A stretch of 59,215 nt of DNA from CAYUYH01 sp964449175 (lineage in GTDB: Bacteria > Planctomycetota > Phycisphaerae > SM23-33). A program made the position numbers and the translations under genes. How positions within the stretch are numbered: the stretch's first letter is position 1; each line of letters opens with the position of its first letter. Location of the stretch: assembly GCA_964449175.1 (NCBI GenBank), contig CAYUYH010000001.1, positions 1-59,215 on the forward strand, in the 5' to 3' direction. Shown here piece by piece: positions 8,160-17,102 of the stretch. Under the pieces are notes generated by a model. That model was not told where the DNA came from. It worked only from the letters and a program-made list of their open reading frames with translations, and did not search any database.

Positions 8160-9442
8160 CGAGAATGTCCGCACGCCGCATCCAACATCGCCGCGACCAC
8201 CGCCCAATCCGCGCCGCCCGACGGACCGGCTCGATCTACATGCTCGTCCTGGGCCTGTCGGTGATCGTCACCATCATCGCCCTCGGCGCCATCGCCGTCA
8301 GCCGAGTCCAGGCCAGATCGACAGTCGCCTCGCAAGACTTCTCCGAGGCACAGTCGCTGGCCATCTCGGCCGTGGACCACGCCCTGGCAGAGATCGACCG
8401 GACGAGCAACTGGCGGTCCACCTACGACCGGCAGACGGTAAGCAAGCCGCTGTCGAGGGGAACGTTCACCTGGCGGTTGGCCGACGAGACCGACGGCGAC
8501 CTGACGGACGACGGAACCGACCCGTTCACTGTCTTCGCCACCGGGACCGTCGGGGGAGCCAGCTATTCGCTGCGGGCGAGCATGACTATGCCGCTGGCCC
8601 AGATGGTCAATGGCATAAGCGCCCTGGACACCTTCACCGCGGACGACTCCACCATCGACAGTTGGGACTCATCCGACGGGCCCTACGGCGGGCCTAGAGT
8701 CACAGCCGAGGCCCGCGTGGCGGCCAACTCCACCGCGCCCGGCGGCGTCAGCCTCATATTCGGATCACAGATCAACGGCTCGCTGTTCGTCGGGTCGGGC
8801 GGCGACCCCAACACGGTCCTCAGCAAGGACGGCTCGAGCGGCATCAGCGGCACGGTCGGCGCGCTGTACGATTCGCTGGCGACGCCGGCATACTCCGCCC
8901 CCACGGGGATGGGGCCGAGCCTCGGCGACCGCACCTACACCGGCGGCGGCTCGCCGTCCATCAACGGGAACCTGCACGTCGACGACCTCACGATCGAGTC
9001 AAAGAACCCCGTGCGAATCATGGCCGACGTGATAATCCTCGCCGAAGGGGACGTGGACATCCTCAACAGCTCGGGCATCACCGTCCAGCCCGGCGCATCC
9101 CTGACGCTGTACTTCAGGGGCAAGCTGAAGGTCCGAGACGACGCCGAGCTCAGGGTGCTCGGCTCGAACCTCTCCCGGCTGACGCTGATCAATCTGGGTA
9201 CCGGCACGGTCGAGCTTTCCGGCAGCGGCTCCAGCGCCGAGGGCGTGATCATCTCCCCCGGCGGCGACGTGCAGCTCAGTGGCGGCTTCGACATGTGCGG
9301 CGCGGTGCTGGGCAAGAACATCAGCCTGACGACCGGCTCGGCGATCCACGAGGACAAGCGGATCACCGGCCTGACCGATCCCGTCACGTTGCCCGGCACG
9401 GCCAGACCTCGCCCCGCCTCCTGGAACCGCGTCGTGGATTGA
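8156..9442 (+). CDS. GspK/PilX-like protein with adhesin-like C-terminal domain
   Basis: 428 residues if translation starts at the GTG overlapping the previous stop (GTGA); an ATG at 8165 is an alternative. The N-terminal hydrophobic helix (TGSIYMLVLGLSVIVTIIAL) lacks the +5 Glu, as in GspK and PilX proteins. The C-terminal half is Gly/Ser-rich with repeated beta-strand turns (for example SGITVQPGASLTLYF and LINLGTGTVELSGSG), like the DUF7305-type domains found beside planctomycete pseudopilin genes. It ends the operon; the next gene is convergent and I see no clear terminator in the 250-base gap. Confidence 0.65.
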   Translation: MTRMSARRIQHRRDHRPIRAARRTGSIYMLVLGLSVIVTIIALGAIAVSRVQARSTVASQDFSEAQSLAISAVDHALAEIDRTSNWRSTYDRQTVSKPLSRGTFTWRLADETDGDLTDDGTDPFTVFATGTVGGASYSLRASMTMPLAQMVNGISALDTFTADDSTIDSWDSSDGPYGGPRVTAEARVAANSTAPGGVSLIFGSQINGSLFVGSGGDPNTVLSKDGSSGISGTVGALYDSLATPAYSAPTGMGPSLGDRTYTGGGSPSINGNLHVDDLTIESKNPVRIMADVIILAEGDVDILNSSGITVQPGASLTLYFRGKLKVRDDAELRVLGSNLSRLTLINLGTGTVELSGSGSSAEGVIISPGGDVQLSGGFDMCGAVLGKNISLTTGSAIHEDKRITGLTDPVTLPGTARPRPASWNRVVD

Positions 9443-9692
9443 CCCGGCCGCGGCGCTAGCAGGCACAACCACCGCCGCAAGGGCCAGCTTGGCAAGAGAA
9501 AGGGACTCTAGTCGAGACGGTCGCCGAGGGCTATTCCTGGTCATGGCTGATCTCCTTTCACCCACTCCGAAGTCTGCCCGTGCTGTGGCTATACGGCCCG
9601 CTAAGCGTCCGGAGCAGGGTTTTGCCGGCGTGGGCGACCTAACCGAGCAACCATCGCGGGTTGCACAAGGGCGGGAGCGGGCCTCTGAATGC

Positions 9693-11825
9693 TCACTCGA
9701 GAAGGAACCGCCCCACTGCAGGCGGCGGGGCGCCTAACTCTTCCCCTCGACCGCCCGGCGAGCAGCCGCCGATCGTGACGGTGAACGCGCCGGCCTCCAG
9801 GCGGGCCTCGCCGTCCTCGCCGATCAGCTCCATCATTCGAGGCGTGATCTCGAACTTGACGCGCTTCGATCGGCCCGGCGCGATGCGAAGGTGGCGAAAT
9901 GCCTTCAGCGCCCAACGGGGCGTCCCCGCCGATGCCTCCTCATCCGTGAGATACATCTGGACAACCTCATCGGCCTTCCGCTTGCCGACGTTCTTGACCG
10001 TCACGCTGGCCGTCAGCGACTCGCCGGCCTTGATCCGCTTGGCCGATAGCCGCAATGGGCCATACTCGAACCGCGTGAAGCTAAGGCCGAAGCCAAACGG
10101 ATACACTGGTGGCTCGCTCATGTATCGGTAAGTCCGCCCGGCCATCGAGTAGTCCTCGAACAGCGGCACCTGATCCAGCGAACGCGGAAAAGTGACGGGC
10201 AGCCTTCCGGACGGGCACTGATCGCCGAACAGAACATCCGCCACGGCCGCGCCGCCCTGCTGGCCGGGATACCAGACCAGCAGGATCGCGTCGACCAGGT
10301 CGTGCACTTCCTCCAGTGCCAGGGGCGAGCCGCCGGCAAGCACCAGCACCACGGGCTTGCCGTGTTGTGCAAGCTTGCGGAGGAAGTCCACCTGGTTCCG
10401 TGGCAGCGTGATCTCATCGCGATCACCCAGGGCCGTGGAGGCGATTGCCTCGCCCTCCTCGCCCTCCAGCAGAGGCGAGATGCCCATGACCGCCACGGTG
10501 ACGTCATTCGCCCCGGCCCCGCCGGTGGTCCAGTCCAGCAGGTTGGCGTTCTCGCGGTCGAGTTGCGTCCCGGCGCGATAGCTGACCCTCCGCTCCCCGG
10601 CGCGGGCCACCACGCCCTCCAGCACCGTCACCAGGTGGTCCGCCACGCCGTAGTAGTTGCCCAGCAGGATGTCGGCGTTGGCCGCGTTGTTCCCCACTAT
10701 GAAGATTCGCTGCACGTCGGGCCTCAGCGGCAGAAGGTCGTTCTTGTTCTTCAGCAGGACGATGGATTGCACTGCCGCTTGCCGGGCCAGTCGGATGTGC
10801 CGGCGGCAGGCCACTGCCTCGGGAGGGATCGAGCTGTACGGCACGAGCTTCTCATCATCGAACATGCCGAGCTTGAAGCGAGTCGCCAGCAGGCGAGCAA
10901 CGGAGCGGTCGATCTCCGCCTCGATGATCAGCCCTTCCTGCACGGCCGCCGCGAGGGTCGAATAGCACGAGCCGCAGTTCAGGTCGCACCCCATGCGGAC
11001 GGCCAGGGCGGCCGCCTCCGCCGGCGTGTGCGCGACCTTGTGGTTGGCGTGGATGTCTTGGATGGCCCCGCAGTCGCTGACTACGTGGCCCTGGAAACCC
11101 CATCGCCTGCGGAGGATATCCTCCAGCAGCGTCGGGCTGGCGCAGCAGGGCTCGCCGTTGACACGGTTGTAGGCGCCCATGACCGACTCGACGCCGGCCT
11201 TCACCAGCTCCTCGAAGGCCGGCAGGTATGTCTCGAACAGGTCCTTGCGGGTGACGCGGGCGTCGAAGTGGTGGCGGTCGCCCTCCGGGCCACTGTGCAC
11301 GGCGAAGTGCTTGGCGCAGGCTGCGGCCTTGAGATACCTGGGATCGTCGCCCTGCAGGCCTCGCACAAACGCCTTGCCGATGTCGGCTGTCAGCACAGGA
11401 TCCTCGCCGTAGGTCTCCTGTCCGCGGCCCCAGCGGCAGTCGCGGAAGATATTGATGTTCGGCGTCCAGAAGGTCAGGCCGTTGGCCTGGCCGGGCGTGC
11501 TGGCCCGCGCGGCTGCGTGATACTTGGCACGCGCCTCGGTGGAGATGGCCTCGGCTACTCGCGCGGCCAGGTCCACGTCAAATGTGGCGGCCAGGCCTAT
11601 CGCCTGCGGGAAGACCGTCGCCCGCCCGGACCGGGCCACGCCGTGCAGGCATTCACTGCCCCAGTTGTAGGCGGGAATGCCCAGCCGCTCGACGGCGGGG
11701 CTGACGTGCTGCATCTGCGAGACCTTCTCAGCCAGCGTCATCCGCCGAAGAAGATCGTTTACTCGCTGCTGGATCGGCAGCGACGCATCGCGGTACGTCC
11801 CTTGGGTGTTGCTGTCTTGGTTCAT
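9693..11825 (-). CDS. GH3 glycoside hydrolase, probable beta-xylosidase/beta-glucosidase
   Basis: About 710 residues. The GH3 N-terminal barrel has LTFWTPNINIFRDCRWGRG followed by ETYGEDP, both typical of the beta-xylosidase branch. The KHF motif (ACAKHFAVHSG) is present, and the nucleophile Asp is in VSDCGAIQDI (near residue 251). The GH3 C-terminal domain follows (SIVLLKNKNDLLPL to LVWYPGQQGG), then a fibronectin-III-like domain. No signal peptide is visible, so the enzyme is probably cytoplasmic and acts on imported oligosaccharides. I prefer the ATG at 11825; a TTG at 11846 would add seven residues. It is a single-gene unit beside the pectate lyase gene, consistent with plant cell-wall use. 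Confidence 0.9.
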   Translation of the reverse strand: MNQDSNTQGTYRDASLPIQQRVNDLLRRMTLAEKVSQMQHVSPAVERLGIPAYNWGSECLHGVARSGRATVFPQAIGLAATFDVDLAARVAEAISTEARAKYHAAARASTPGQANGLTFWTPNINIFRDCRWGRGQETYGEDPVLTADIGKAFVRGLQGDDPRYLKAAACAKHFAVHSGPEGDRHHFDARVTRKDLFETYLPAFEELVKAGVESVMGAYNRVNGEPCCASPTLLEDILRRRWGFQGHVVSDCGAIQDIHANHKVAHTPAEAAALAVRMGCDLNCGSCYSTLAAAVQEGLIIEAEIDRSVARLLATRFKLGMFDDEKLVPYSSIPPEAVACRRHIRLARQAAVQSIVLLKNKNDLLPLRPDVQRIFIVGNNAANADILLGNYYGVADHLVTVLEGVVARAGERRVSYRAGTQLDRENANLLDWTTGGAGANDVTVAVMGISPLLEGEEGEAIASTALGDRDEITLPRNQVDFLRKLAQHGKPVVLVLAGGSPLALEEVHDLVDAILLVWYPGQQGGAAVADVLFGDQCPSGRLPVTFPRSLDQVPLFEDYSMAGRTYRYMSEPPVYPFGFGLSFTRFEYGPLRLSAKRIKAGESLTASVTVKNVGKRKADEVVQMYLTDEEASAGTPRWALKAFRHLRIAPGRSKRVKFEITPRMMELIGEDGEARLEAGAFTVTIGGCSPGGRGEELGAPPPAVGRFLLE

Positions 11826-11968
11826 GTTCGGCTCGACATCCCCCAAGCAGTCTTCCGCCCGTGATCATTTCCGGGTGTTATCCGGGGATTCTACTCTAAA
11901 AGCAGGCCCCAACAACCTGATTCTCGCAGCTAGCCAACCACACCCCTCTGCCCCGCCGCGCAGCAGAA

Positions 11969-11996
11969 GGGCCGAGCGGGAACGCACGCCCGGCCC
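11969..11996 (-). terminator. Hairpin downstream of the PEP-CTERM gene
   Basis: Stem GGGCCG / CGGCCC extended by GCG / CGC across one mismatch, with an 8-base loop, lying 26 bases past the stop codon at 12022. No clear T-run follows on the minus strand, so termination strength is uncertain. Confidence 0.45.
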
Positions 11997-12021
11997 AAAA
12001 GGGACACACCCGCCCAGTCAG

Positions 12022-12903
12022 CTACGATCGGCGTCCGCGCCGGCGCAGCATCGCCAGGCCGGCCGCGGCGAGCAGGCCCAGCGTCGTCGGCTCGGGGATC
12101 ACCTCCAGCGTCAGGTCGTCGATAGTGTAGCCATACGGGCAAACGGCGGGGTTCTCAGCCAGGGCCGACTGCTGCCCGCGGAACCACCACCCCGTCCACT
12201 GGGTAGGATCGCCCAGCCGGGAGTCCTGGCTGAGCAGGCTCATCGAGACGTTCTGGAGGCCCGACGGGGCCGTGACCGCGCTGGTCGCCAGGTCCACGAA
12301 CGACAGCGACATGCTGCCGTCGCCGCCGTTGGCCGTCAGGTCCATGTCCAGGGTGACCTTCAGCCAGGGCATCTGGCCGGAGGGGGGCATGCCCGTGGCG
12401 TCGAGGACCGACGGCGAGCCGTTCGCGCCGCGGACGCGCCACTGGCCGCCGGACATGCCGAACTGGCAGACCAGCTCCTGGTTGCTCGTCTCCATGCTGT
12501 TGACCGACGGGTCGATGCCGTCAACCCATATCCCCACCATGCCGCCGGCTGCGTAGTTCATTCGGCTGGTGAACGAGACGCGAACCAGCGTGTCGGCGGG
12601 TGTCAGGTTGAATACGCTGGACACGCTGTTGGGGTCAGCCATCGTGCCGACCGACTGCTCCTGGAGGCTGGACGACATGGAGTCGACGTACTTGTTGCCG
12701 GCGTCGTTGGGGTCTACGACCACCTCGAACACGTCCACGTTCCCGCTGATGCTGCGCCAGGTGACGTCCTCGCCGGTCTTGCCGTTGATGTCGCCCGTGG
12801 TCAGCGAGTCGAAATTGTAGGTGTTCACCACGGCCGCCTGGGTGGTCGAGCCGCCGGCGACGAACACCGCCAACAGGCCGATGAGGATGACGTTCTTGCG
12901 CAT
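12022..12903 (-). CDS. Second PEP-CTERM protein, internal start inside the long frame
   Basis: An internal ATG at 12903 is preceded by AAAAGGAGACCGAAG, a good ribosome-binding site, and opens a typical signal peptide (MRKNVILIGLLAVFVAGG). The 293-residue product has a beta-sandwich, concanavalin-like middle with Asn/Asp/Ser-rich strands and a C-terminal PEP-CTERM motif (VIPEPTTLGLLAAAG, then RRRGRRS). It looks like an independent secreted protein whose upstream neighbour lost its stop codon. Whether it is made separately, as part of the 1043-residue fusion, or both cannot be told from sequence. Confidence 0.65.
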   Translation of the reverse strand: MRKNVILIGLLAVFVAGGSTTQAAVVNTYNFDSLTTGDINGKTGEDVTWRSISGNVDVFEVVVDPNDAGNKYVDSMSSSLQEQSVGTMADPNSVSSVFNLTPADTLVRVSFTSRMNYAAGGMVGIWVDGIDPSVNSMETSNQELVCQFGMSGGQWRVRGANGSPSVLDATGMPPSGQMPWLKVTLDMDLTANGGDGSMSLSFVDLATSAVTAPSGLQNVSMSLLSQDSRLGDPTQWTGWWFRGQQSALAENPAVCPYGYTIDDLTLEVIPEPTTLGLLAAAGLAMLRRRGRRS

Positions 12904-15153
12904 CTTCGGTCTCCTTTTGCGCAGCAGCAGGCACGCGCCGGCAACCAGCAGGCTCAGCGCAGCCGGTTCGGGAACCGCTGTCAGGACGAGGTCGTTGCCG
13001 ACGGCATCGACCAGGAAGCCGTCGGTGACGGAATCGAAACCTCCGGTGAAGCTGCCGGCGGCGAGGATCTCCCATGTATCGTTGAGCTGGGGCGTGTAGC
13101 CTCCCAGCAGCTTGATTTGCAGGTCTCCGCCCAGCGTGGCCAGGCCGTCGACGATGACCTTGTCGAAGTCGAGCAGGGATGCGAGCTCGATCTCCATCGC
13201 GCCGTCTGTCAGCGTCAGGTCGCCGATCACGTGGGTGGCGCCCGTGCTGTCGCCCGGCGCGAGCAGGCCGCCGGCGTTGGTCAGATCGAACGCCACCTCG
13301 TCGGCGCTGAGCGTGCCGCCGGTGAAGCGGAACTCCCCGAAGCCGCTGCCGATGGCCAGTTGCGTGGTGCGGAGGGCGCCGCCTCTGAGGTCGTACAGGC
13401 CTCTGCTGGTGGGCCCATCGGCGATGACCACGCCGCCGCCCATCGCGCAGCTGCCGCCTGTCTGGACGAGCGTGCCCATGCCGACGGACCCGAGATGCAG
13501 CTTCCCGCCGGCCCGGAGCACGCCGCCGTAGACGTCCACCGTCCCGCCTGCCCCGGCTGCGGCGCCGACGTGGATGCTGTCAGCCACGGTCAGCCCGCCG
13601 CCGGACAGCATGGCCAGCCCGCCTGTGCCGCCCGGCGAGTTGCCCACGCGCATCGTGCCGGCCGCCTGGCCGAGATAGCTTACGTGGGCCCTGCCGGAGT
13701 TGATCTCGACGGCGTCCAGCGACGACGGCTGCCACGGGATGTCCCAACTGCTGATCCGCTCGTATTGCAGCCCCCCGCCGATGAAGACGATCGGCTTAGG
13801 CGCGGGGAACGCGGCCAGCTCGTTGACGTATTCCTCGATGTTGGTGTAGCCGTCGAGGTCGTGGTCGCCGTTCTGGTCGGCGGTGTTGGGGTCCAGCCCG
13901 TGGGCGATCTCCCACGTGTTGGGCATGCCGTCGGAGTCGGTGTCGAAGTCGCCGGGGCGGTGCACTTCCGGGTAATATGTCAGCCCGCCGACGTCGGTGG
14001 TCCAGTTCTTGATCGTCCCGCCGCAGGTGATGACGTCGTTGACGATGCGCGCGTCGACCGAGTCGCGATTCCACCAGTCCGCCCCGACATAGCTCAGCAC
14101 GGTCTGGAGGGCGTCGGCGGCGGTCTGCGTGTGGACGGCTGCAGCGGGCAACTCCGACGCCTCGGCGACGTAGACGCCGGTGAACATGCCCCAGCCGGTG
14201 TCGGCGCCGTCGAACGCGCCGTTGATGTTCGGGTCGATCTTGTTGCCCGACTGGTAGAGGTGCGTGAAGGTGCCGGCCGCACTGAACGCCTCGGCCCGGT
14301 CGCCGCTCGAGGTGCTGTTGCCGGCGCCGTAGTAGTTGCCGACGAAATTGCCCCATGCGTAGTTGCCGCCGCCGCCCCCGCTGCTGTAGCCGCAGTTGCT
14401 CTCCCAGTTGTACATCACGTTGTTGCGCCAGTCGACCACGTTGACGACCTTGGCCTCGTTGCCCAGGCGCGGATTGCGGGACTTGTTGTGGGCGTAGAGG
14501 TTGTGGTGATAGCTCAGCGTGACGTTGGGCTCGTCGGACCCCACCAGCGACCCGTAGCCGTGGCCGGCGTAGTTCAACGCCTCGGAGACGACGGTGTACT
14601 GGACGGTGTTGTCGTAGCCCGGGTGCCAGCCCGACAGCCCCTCGTCGGTGGCCCACTCGACCGAGCAGTGGTCGATGATGGAGCCGGTGGCGTCAAACGA
14701 AATGCCATCGCCCGATCGGCCGAAGGCGTCCTCGCCGGGACGCATGTGGAGGTTGCGGACGATCACGTTGCTGCCGGTGAGCTTGAGCCCCTGGCCGTAG
14801 ACGAAGATGCCGTCTCCCGGGGCGGTCTGCCCGGCGATGGTGATGTTGCTGGCCGAGGTGGTCAGCGTGTTTGTCGTCGCGTCCGGGCCAAGGGTGATCG
14901 TGCCGCCCACGTCGAACACGACCAGCCGGTTGCCGGCGGAGACGGCGTCGCGAAAAGACCCCGCCCCGGAGTCGTTGAGGTTCGTGACGTGATAGACGTC
15001 ATAGCCGCGTCCGCCGCTGGCCGTCGCGCCGGCGCCCTCGGCGCCGGGAAAGGCCGGCAGGGCCTGCCCTGATGCCTCCCCCGCAACCACAGCGGCCGCC
15101 AGGACCGCCAACACCAACGGACAACACAACCCACGCACCGCACAGGCAAACAT
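12022..15153 (-). CDS. Pectate lyase (PL1-type) PEP-CTERM protein, read through into a second PEP-CTERM protein
   Basis: One uninterrupted frame of 1043 residues. The start ATG at 15153 follows a very strong AGGAAGGAGGAG site and a signal peptide (to about residue 27). Residues about 30-360 are a right-handed beta-helix pectate lyase-like domain with VTNLNDSGAGSFRDAV, IDHCSVEWATDEGLS and YHHNLYAHNKSRNPRLG. About 403-443 is a calcium-binding Asp-rich stretch (DTDSDGMPNTWEI), then strand repeats of the autotransporter-associated kind. Near 727-750 a full PEP-CTERM signal (VPEPAALSLL, membrane helix, RKRRPK) appears. Instead of a stop, Met751 begins a second signal peptide and a 293-residue protein that itself ends in PEP-CTERM. 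Expected fate: export and sorting by an exosortase not present in the window. Confidence 0.85.
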   Translation of the reverse strand: MFACAVRGLCCPLVLAVLAAAVVAGEASGQALPAFPGAEGAGATASGGRGYDVYHVTNLNDSGAGSFRDAVSAGNRLVVFDVGGTITLGPDATTNTLTTSASNITIAGQTAPGDGIFVYGQGLKLTGSNVIVRNLHMRPGEDAFGRSGDGISFDATGSIIDHCSVEWATDEGLSGWHPGYDNTVQYTVVSEALNYAGHGYGSLVGSDEPNVTLSYHHNLYAHNKSRNPRLGNEAKVVNVVDWRNNVMYNWESNCGYSSGGGGGNYAWGNFVGNYYGAGNSTSSGDRAEAFSAAGTFTHLYQSGNKIDPNINGAFDGADTGWGMFTGVYVAEASELPAAAVHTQTAADALQTVLSYVGADWWNRDSVDARIVNDVITCGGTIKNWTTDVGGLTYYPEVHRPGDFDTDSDGMPNTWEIAHGLDPNTADQNGDHDLDGYTNIEEYVNELAAFPAPKPIVFIGGGLQYERISSWDIPWQPSSLDAVEINSGRAHVSYLGQAAGTMRVGNSPGGTGGLAMLSGGGLTVADSIHVGAAAGAGGTVDVYGGVLRAGGKLHLGSVGMGTLVQTGGSCAMGGGVVIADGPTSRGLYDLRGGALRTTQLAIGSGFGEFRFTGGTLSADEVAFDLTNAGGLLAPGDSTGATHVIGDLTLTDGAMEIELASLLDFDKVIVDGLATLGGDLQIKLLGGYTPQLNDTWEILAAGSFTGGFDSVTDGFLVDAVGNDLVLTAVPEPAALSLLVAGACLLLRKRRPKMRKNVILIGLLAVFVAGGSTTQAAVVNTYNFDSLTTGDINGKTGEDVTWRSISGNVDVFEVVVDPNDAGNKYVDSMSSSLQEQSVGTMADPNSVSSVFNLTPADTLVRVSFTSRMNYAAGGMVGIWVDGIDPSVNSMETSNQELVCQFGMSGGQWRVRGANGSPSVLDATGMPPSGQMPWLKVTLDMDLTANGGDGSMSLSFVDLATSAVTAPSGLQNVSMSLLSQDSRLGDPTQWTGWWFRGQQSALAENPAVCPYGYTIDDLTLEVIPEPTTLGLLAAAGLAMLRRRGRRS

Positions 15154-15231
15154 GCTCTCCTCCTTCCTGTCGGCCCACGCGCAGACAGACCACGGCACAA
15201 CATGTTCGAGCAGAAGCGAAAGTCGGAAGCA

Positions 15232-15261
15232 CAGCTCCGCGGGTAAGCAGGCCGCGGGCTG
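15232..15261 (-). promoter_or_regulatory. Stem-loop in the 5' leader of the pectate lyase gene
   Basis: CAGC and CCGCGG pair with CCGCGG and GCTG across a 9-base loop, with one bulged base. It sits between the promoter and the ribosome-binding site, so it would be in the untranslated leader; a role in message stability or control is inferred. Confidence 0.45.
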
Positions 15262-15285
15262 CCCATCTCTCCTGATTGGCCATAT

Positions 15286-15314
15286 AAGATACCCGAAAAC
15301 ACGCACTTAGTCAA
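15286..15314 (-). promoter_or_regulatory. Sigma70-like promoter for the pectate lyase gene
   Basis: On the minus strand: TTGACT, a 17-base spacer and TATCTT. Five of six and four of six match the consensus, and spacing is ideal. It would give a leader of roughly 130 bases before ATG 15153. Confidence 0.65.
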
Positions 15315-15467
15315 TAACGCACTTGGGGTTTTCCGCGTGGCCCGGCTGCGGCGGGGATGCGAGTACTTGCAGGTTGGCCGGCGGGGATGTATGTATGTCC
15401 TGACCGAAGTCCGCGACGTCGAGGACGAGCGGCGCGCGGGCTGGGTGTCGGGGCAAAGGGTGTCAGG

Positions 15468-17102
15468 ATGGCAGCGATTGACGGCAGGACGCCGGCTGGA
15501 GGCGGGCGAGGCCACGGAGTGGCATGGCGGCATGTGTGCGGGCTGCTGGTAGTGCTGGCGCTATTGGGGGCGGTGCGGGCATGGATGCTGAGCCGCAGTG
15601 AGGTAATCGCCCGCGACGGCATCTGGTACTCAGCGATGGCCCAGCAGTGGTCGTCGCAGCCGATGGAGGTGGTGCGGGGCTACGCCCATCACGTCGGCTA
15701 TCCCGTGGCCGTCGACGGCATGCATCGGTTGCTCGCCGCGGCTGGTCAGGCAGACAGGCCCGACAGTTGGGACCTGGCGGGCGGACTGGTGTCGCTGGCA
15801 GCCAGTCTGGTCGCGATGGCCGGGCTATGGTACTGGGCGGCGAAGGCCTACGGCCGGGGCGTGGCGATCGTCACGGTGCTACTGGCGGGCCTGGGCCGAA
15901 AGTGGGCCGGCCTGGGGGCCGACGTACTGTCCGACGCGACGGCAATCGCATTCCAGGTGTGGTCCCTGGTGCTGGTCCACGGCATGCTCCAGCGCCTGAA
16001 GGCGCGGCGCTGGTCGGCGGTGGCCCTGGCGGCCGGCGCGGGCCTGGCCGGCGGGCTGGGATACCTTGTCAGGCCTGAGTCGCTGCTGATACCGGCGCTG
16101 GGGGCGATAATGGCAGTGGGCTTCCAGGTCCGCCACAGGCTGCGGTGGCGTGTCACCTTGACATCGGCGGCTGTGCTGGGCGGGGTGGCCTTGGCGACCG
16201 CCTTGCCGTACATCATCGCCATCGGCGGGCTATCGAAGAAGAAACACCTGCTCGAATTGTTGCGCGATCTGGCCTCCTCGCGCGGGGCGACGGCGCCCCT
16301 CGCAGCGGTGGCTGCCGGCGAGCCGTACTCGTTCGCTCACAAGTACGCCAACCAGCTCTTCGAGGCGATGCACCCGGCGCTCGGGTTCGTTCTGGCCCTG
16401 TTCATCGCGGCGGTTATCTGCCGCTGGATATTCCGCTGGCCGGCCCTGAACGAGGCGAAGCTGCCATCGGCGACCGCCGGGGCGCTGATGGTGCTGTACG
16501 CCGCGGCGATGGCGGCCATTCTGGCCGGGCTGAGTCGCGGCTACGGGTACCTCTCGTATCGGCACCTCATGATGACTGCCTTGGTGCTCTCGCCGCTGGT
16601 CGGTCAGGGCATCTTCATGCTGGCCGGCTTGGCCAGGTGGGCGATGCGGCTGAGATGGCGGCGCGCGCCTGGGGTGTCCGCCATCGCCGCCGTGATAACG
16701 GCGATCTTCGCCGTGGCGATCCTGGCCCACGCCGTCGGCATACCCCTCCACCGCGGCAAGGGCGTCTACCGCGCCGCTGCCCTGGACATCGCCAGCCAGA
16801 CGCCCGCCGACGAGGGCATCCTGGAGACCACCAGGTGGGTCGGCCACTATGTCCGGCAGATCGATCCCGACCGCCGCGTGCTGCTCGAGCTGGACCTGCC
16901 GATGACCGCCGAGCACATAACAGAGAAGGCCAAGCTGCACCGGGTCGGCTATGTCGTTCTGCCGGCCCAGAAGCCGCGCCGCGTGGCGCCGAGCGATGAG
17001 GAGATGGCCGCGGCCGGCTTCGTGCTCTGGCGGCGCTATGACGCCAGCGACGGCAAGGTGCTGCGGGTCTTCCGCGCGCCGCGCGAGGAGGCTGGATCGT
17101 GA
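15468..17102 (+). CDS. Multi-TM GT-C glycosyltransferase-like protein (GT39/PMT-like)
   Basis: 544 residues with about ten membrane segments and a C-terminal soluble tail, the arrangement of ArnT/PMT-type lipid-linked sugar transferases. The first periplasmic loop carries RSEVIARDGIWYSAMAQQW, matching the acidic DG/DE-type motif after TM1 in this fold. Substrate unknown. I chose ATG 15468 (with AAGGG upstream). Its stop overlaps the GTG of the GT4 gene, so it heads a three-gene unit with that transferase and the initiating sugar transferase. It is not an exosortase: the Cys/Arg/His exosortase pattern is not seen. Confidence 0.7.
   Translation: MAAIDGRTPAGGGRGHGVAWRHVCGLLVVLALLGAVRAWMLSRSEVIARDGIWYSAMAQQWSSQPMEVVRGYAHHVGYPVAVDGMHRLLAAAGQADRPDSWDLAGGLVSLAASLVAMAGLWYWAAKAYGRGVAIVTVLLAGLGRKWAGLGADVLSDATAIAFQVWSLVLVHGMLQRLKARRWSAVALAAGAGLAGGLGYLVRPESLLIPALGAIMAVGFQVRHRLRWRVTLTSAAVLGGVALATALPYIIAIGGLSKKKHLLELLRDLASSRGATAPLAAVAAGEPYSFAHKYANQLFEAMHPALGFVLALFIAAVICRWIFRWPALNEAKLPSATAGALMVLYAAAMAAILAGLSRGYGYLSYRHLMMTALVLSPLVGQGIFMLAGLARWAMRLRWRRAPGVSAIAAVITAIFAVAILAHAVGIPLHRGKGVYRAAALDIASQTPADEGILETTRWVGHYVRQIDPDRRVLLELDLPMTAEHITEKAKLHRVGYVVLPAQKPRRVAPSDEEMAAAGFVLWRRYDASDGKVLRVFRAPREEAGS

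Larger units (their letters stand above)
15154..15467. other. Divergent intergenic region between pectate lyase and polysaccharide locus
   Basis: 314 bases without a gene. It holds the minus-strand promoter at 15286-15314, a leader hairpin at 15232-15261, and a weaker plus-strand candidate (TTGCAG at 15367, 17-base spacer, TATGTA at 15390) that could serve the gene starting at 15468. Confidence 0.6.

Noticed and set aside
10302..11864. 520-codon open frame on the plus strand opposite the GH3 gene
   Set aside because: It mirrors the GH3 coding strand in GC-rich DNA, has no family motifs and no ribosome site. The GH3 motifs on the minus strand are unambiguous.
12895..12930. Frameshift error as the cause of the PEP-CTERM fusion
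   Set aside because: Neither alternative frame gives a nearby stop, and both flanking proteins stay in one frame, so a simple insertion or deletion does not explain it.
15468..17102. Exosortase for the PEP-CTERM proteins
   Set aside because: Multi-TM like an exosortase, but the Cys, Arg and His catalytic pattern is not seen and the loop fits GT-C transferases.
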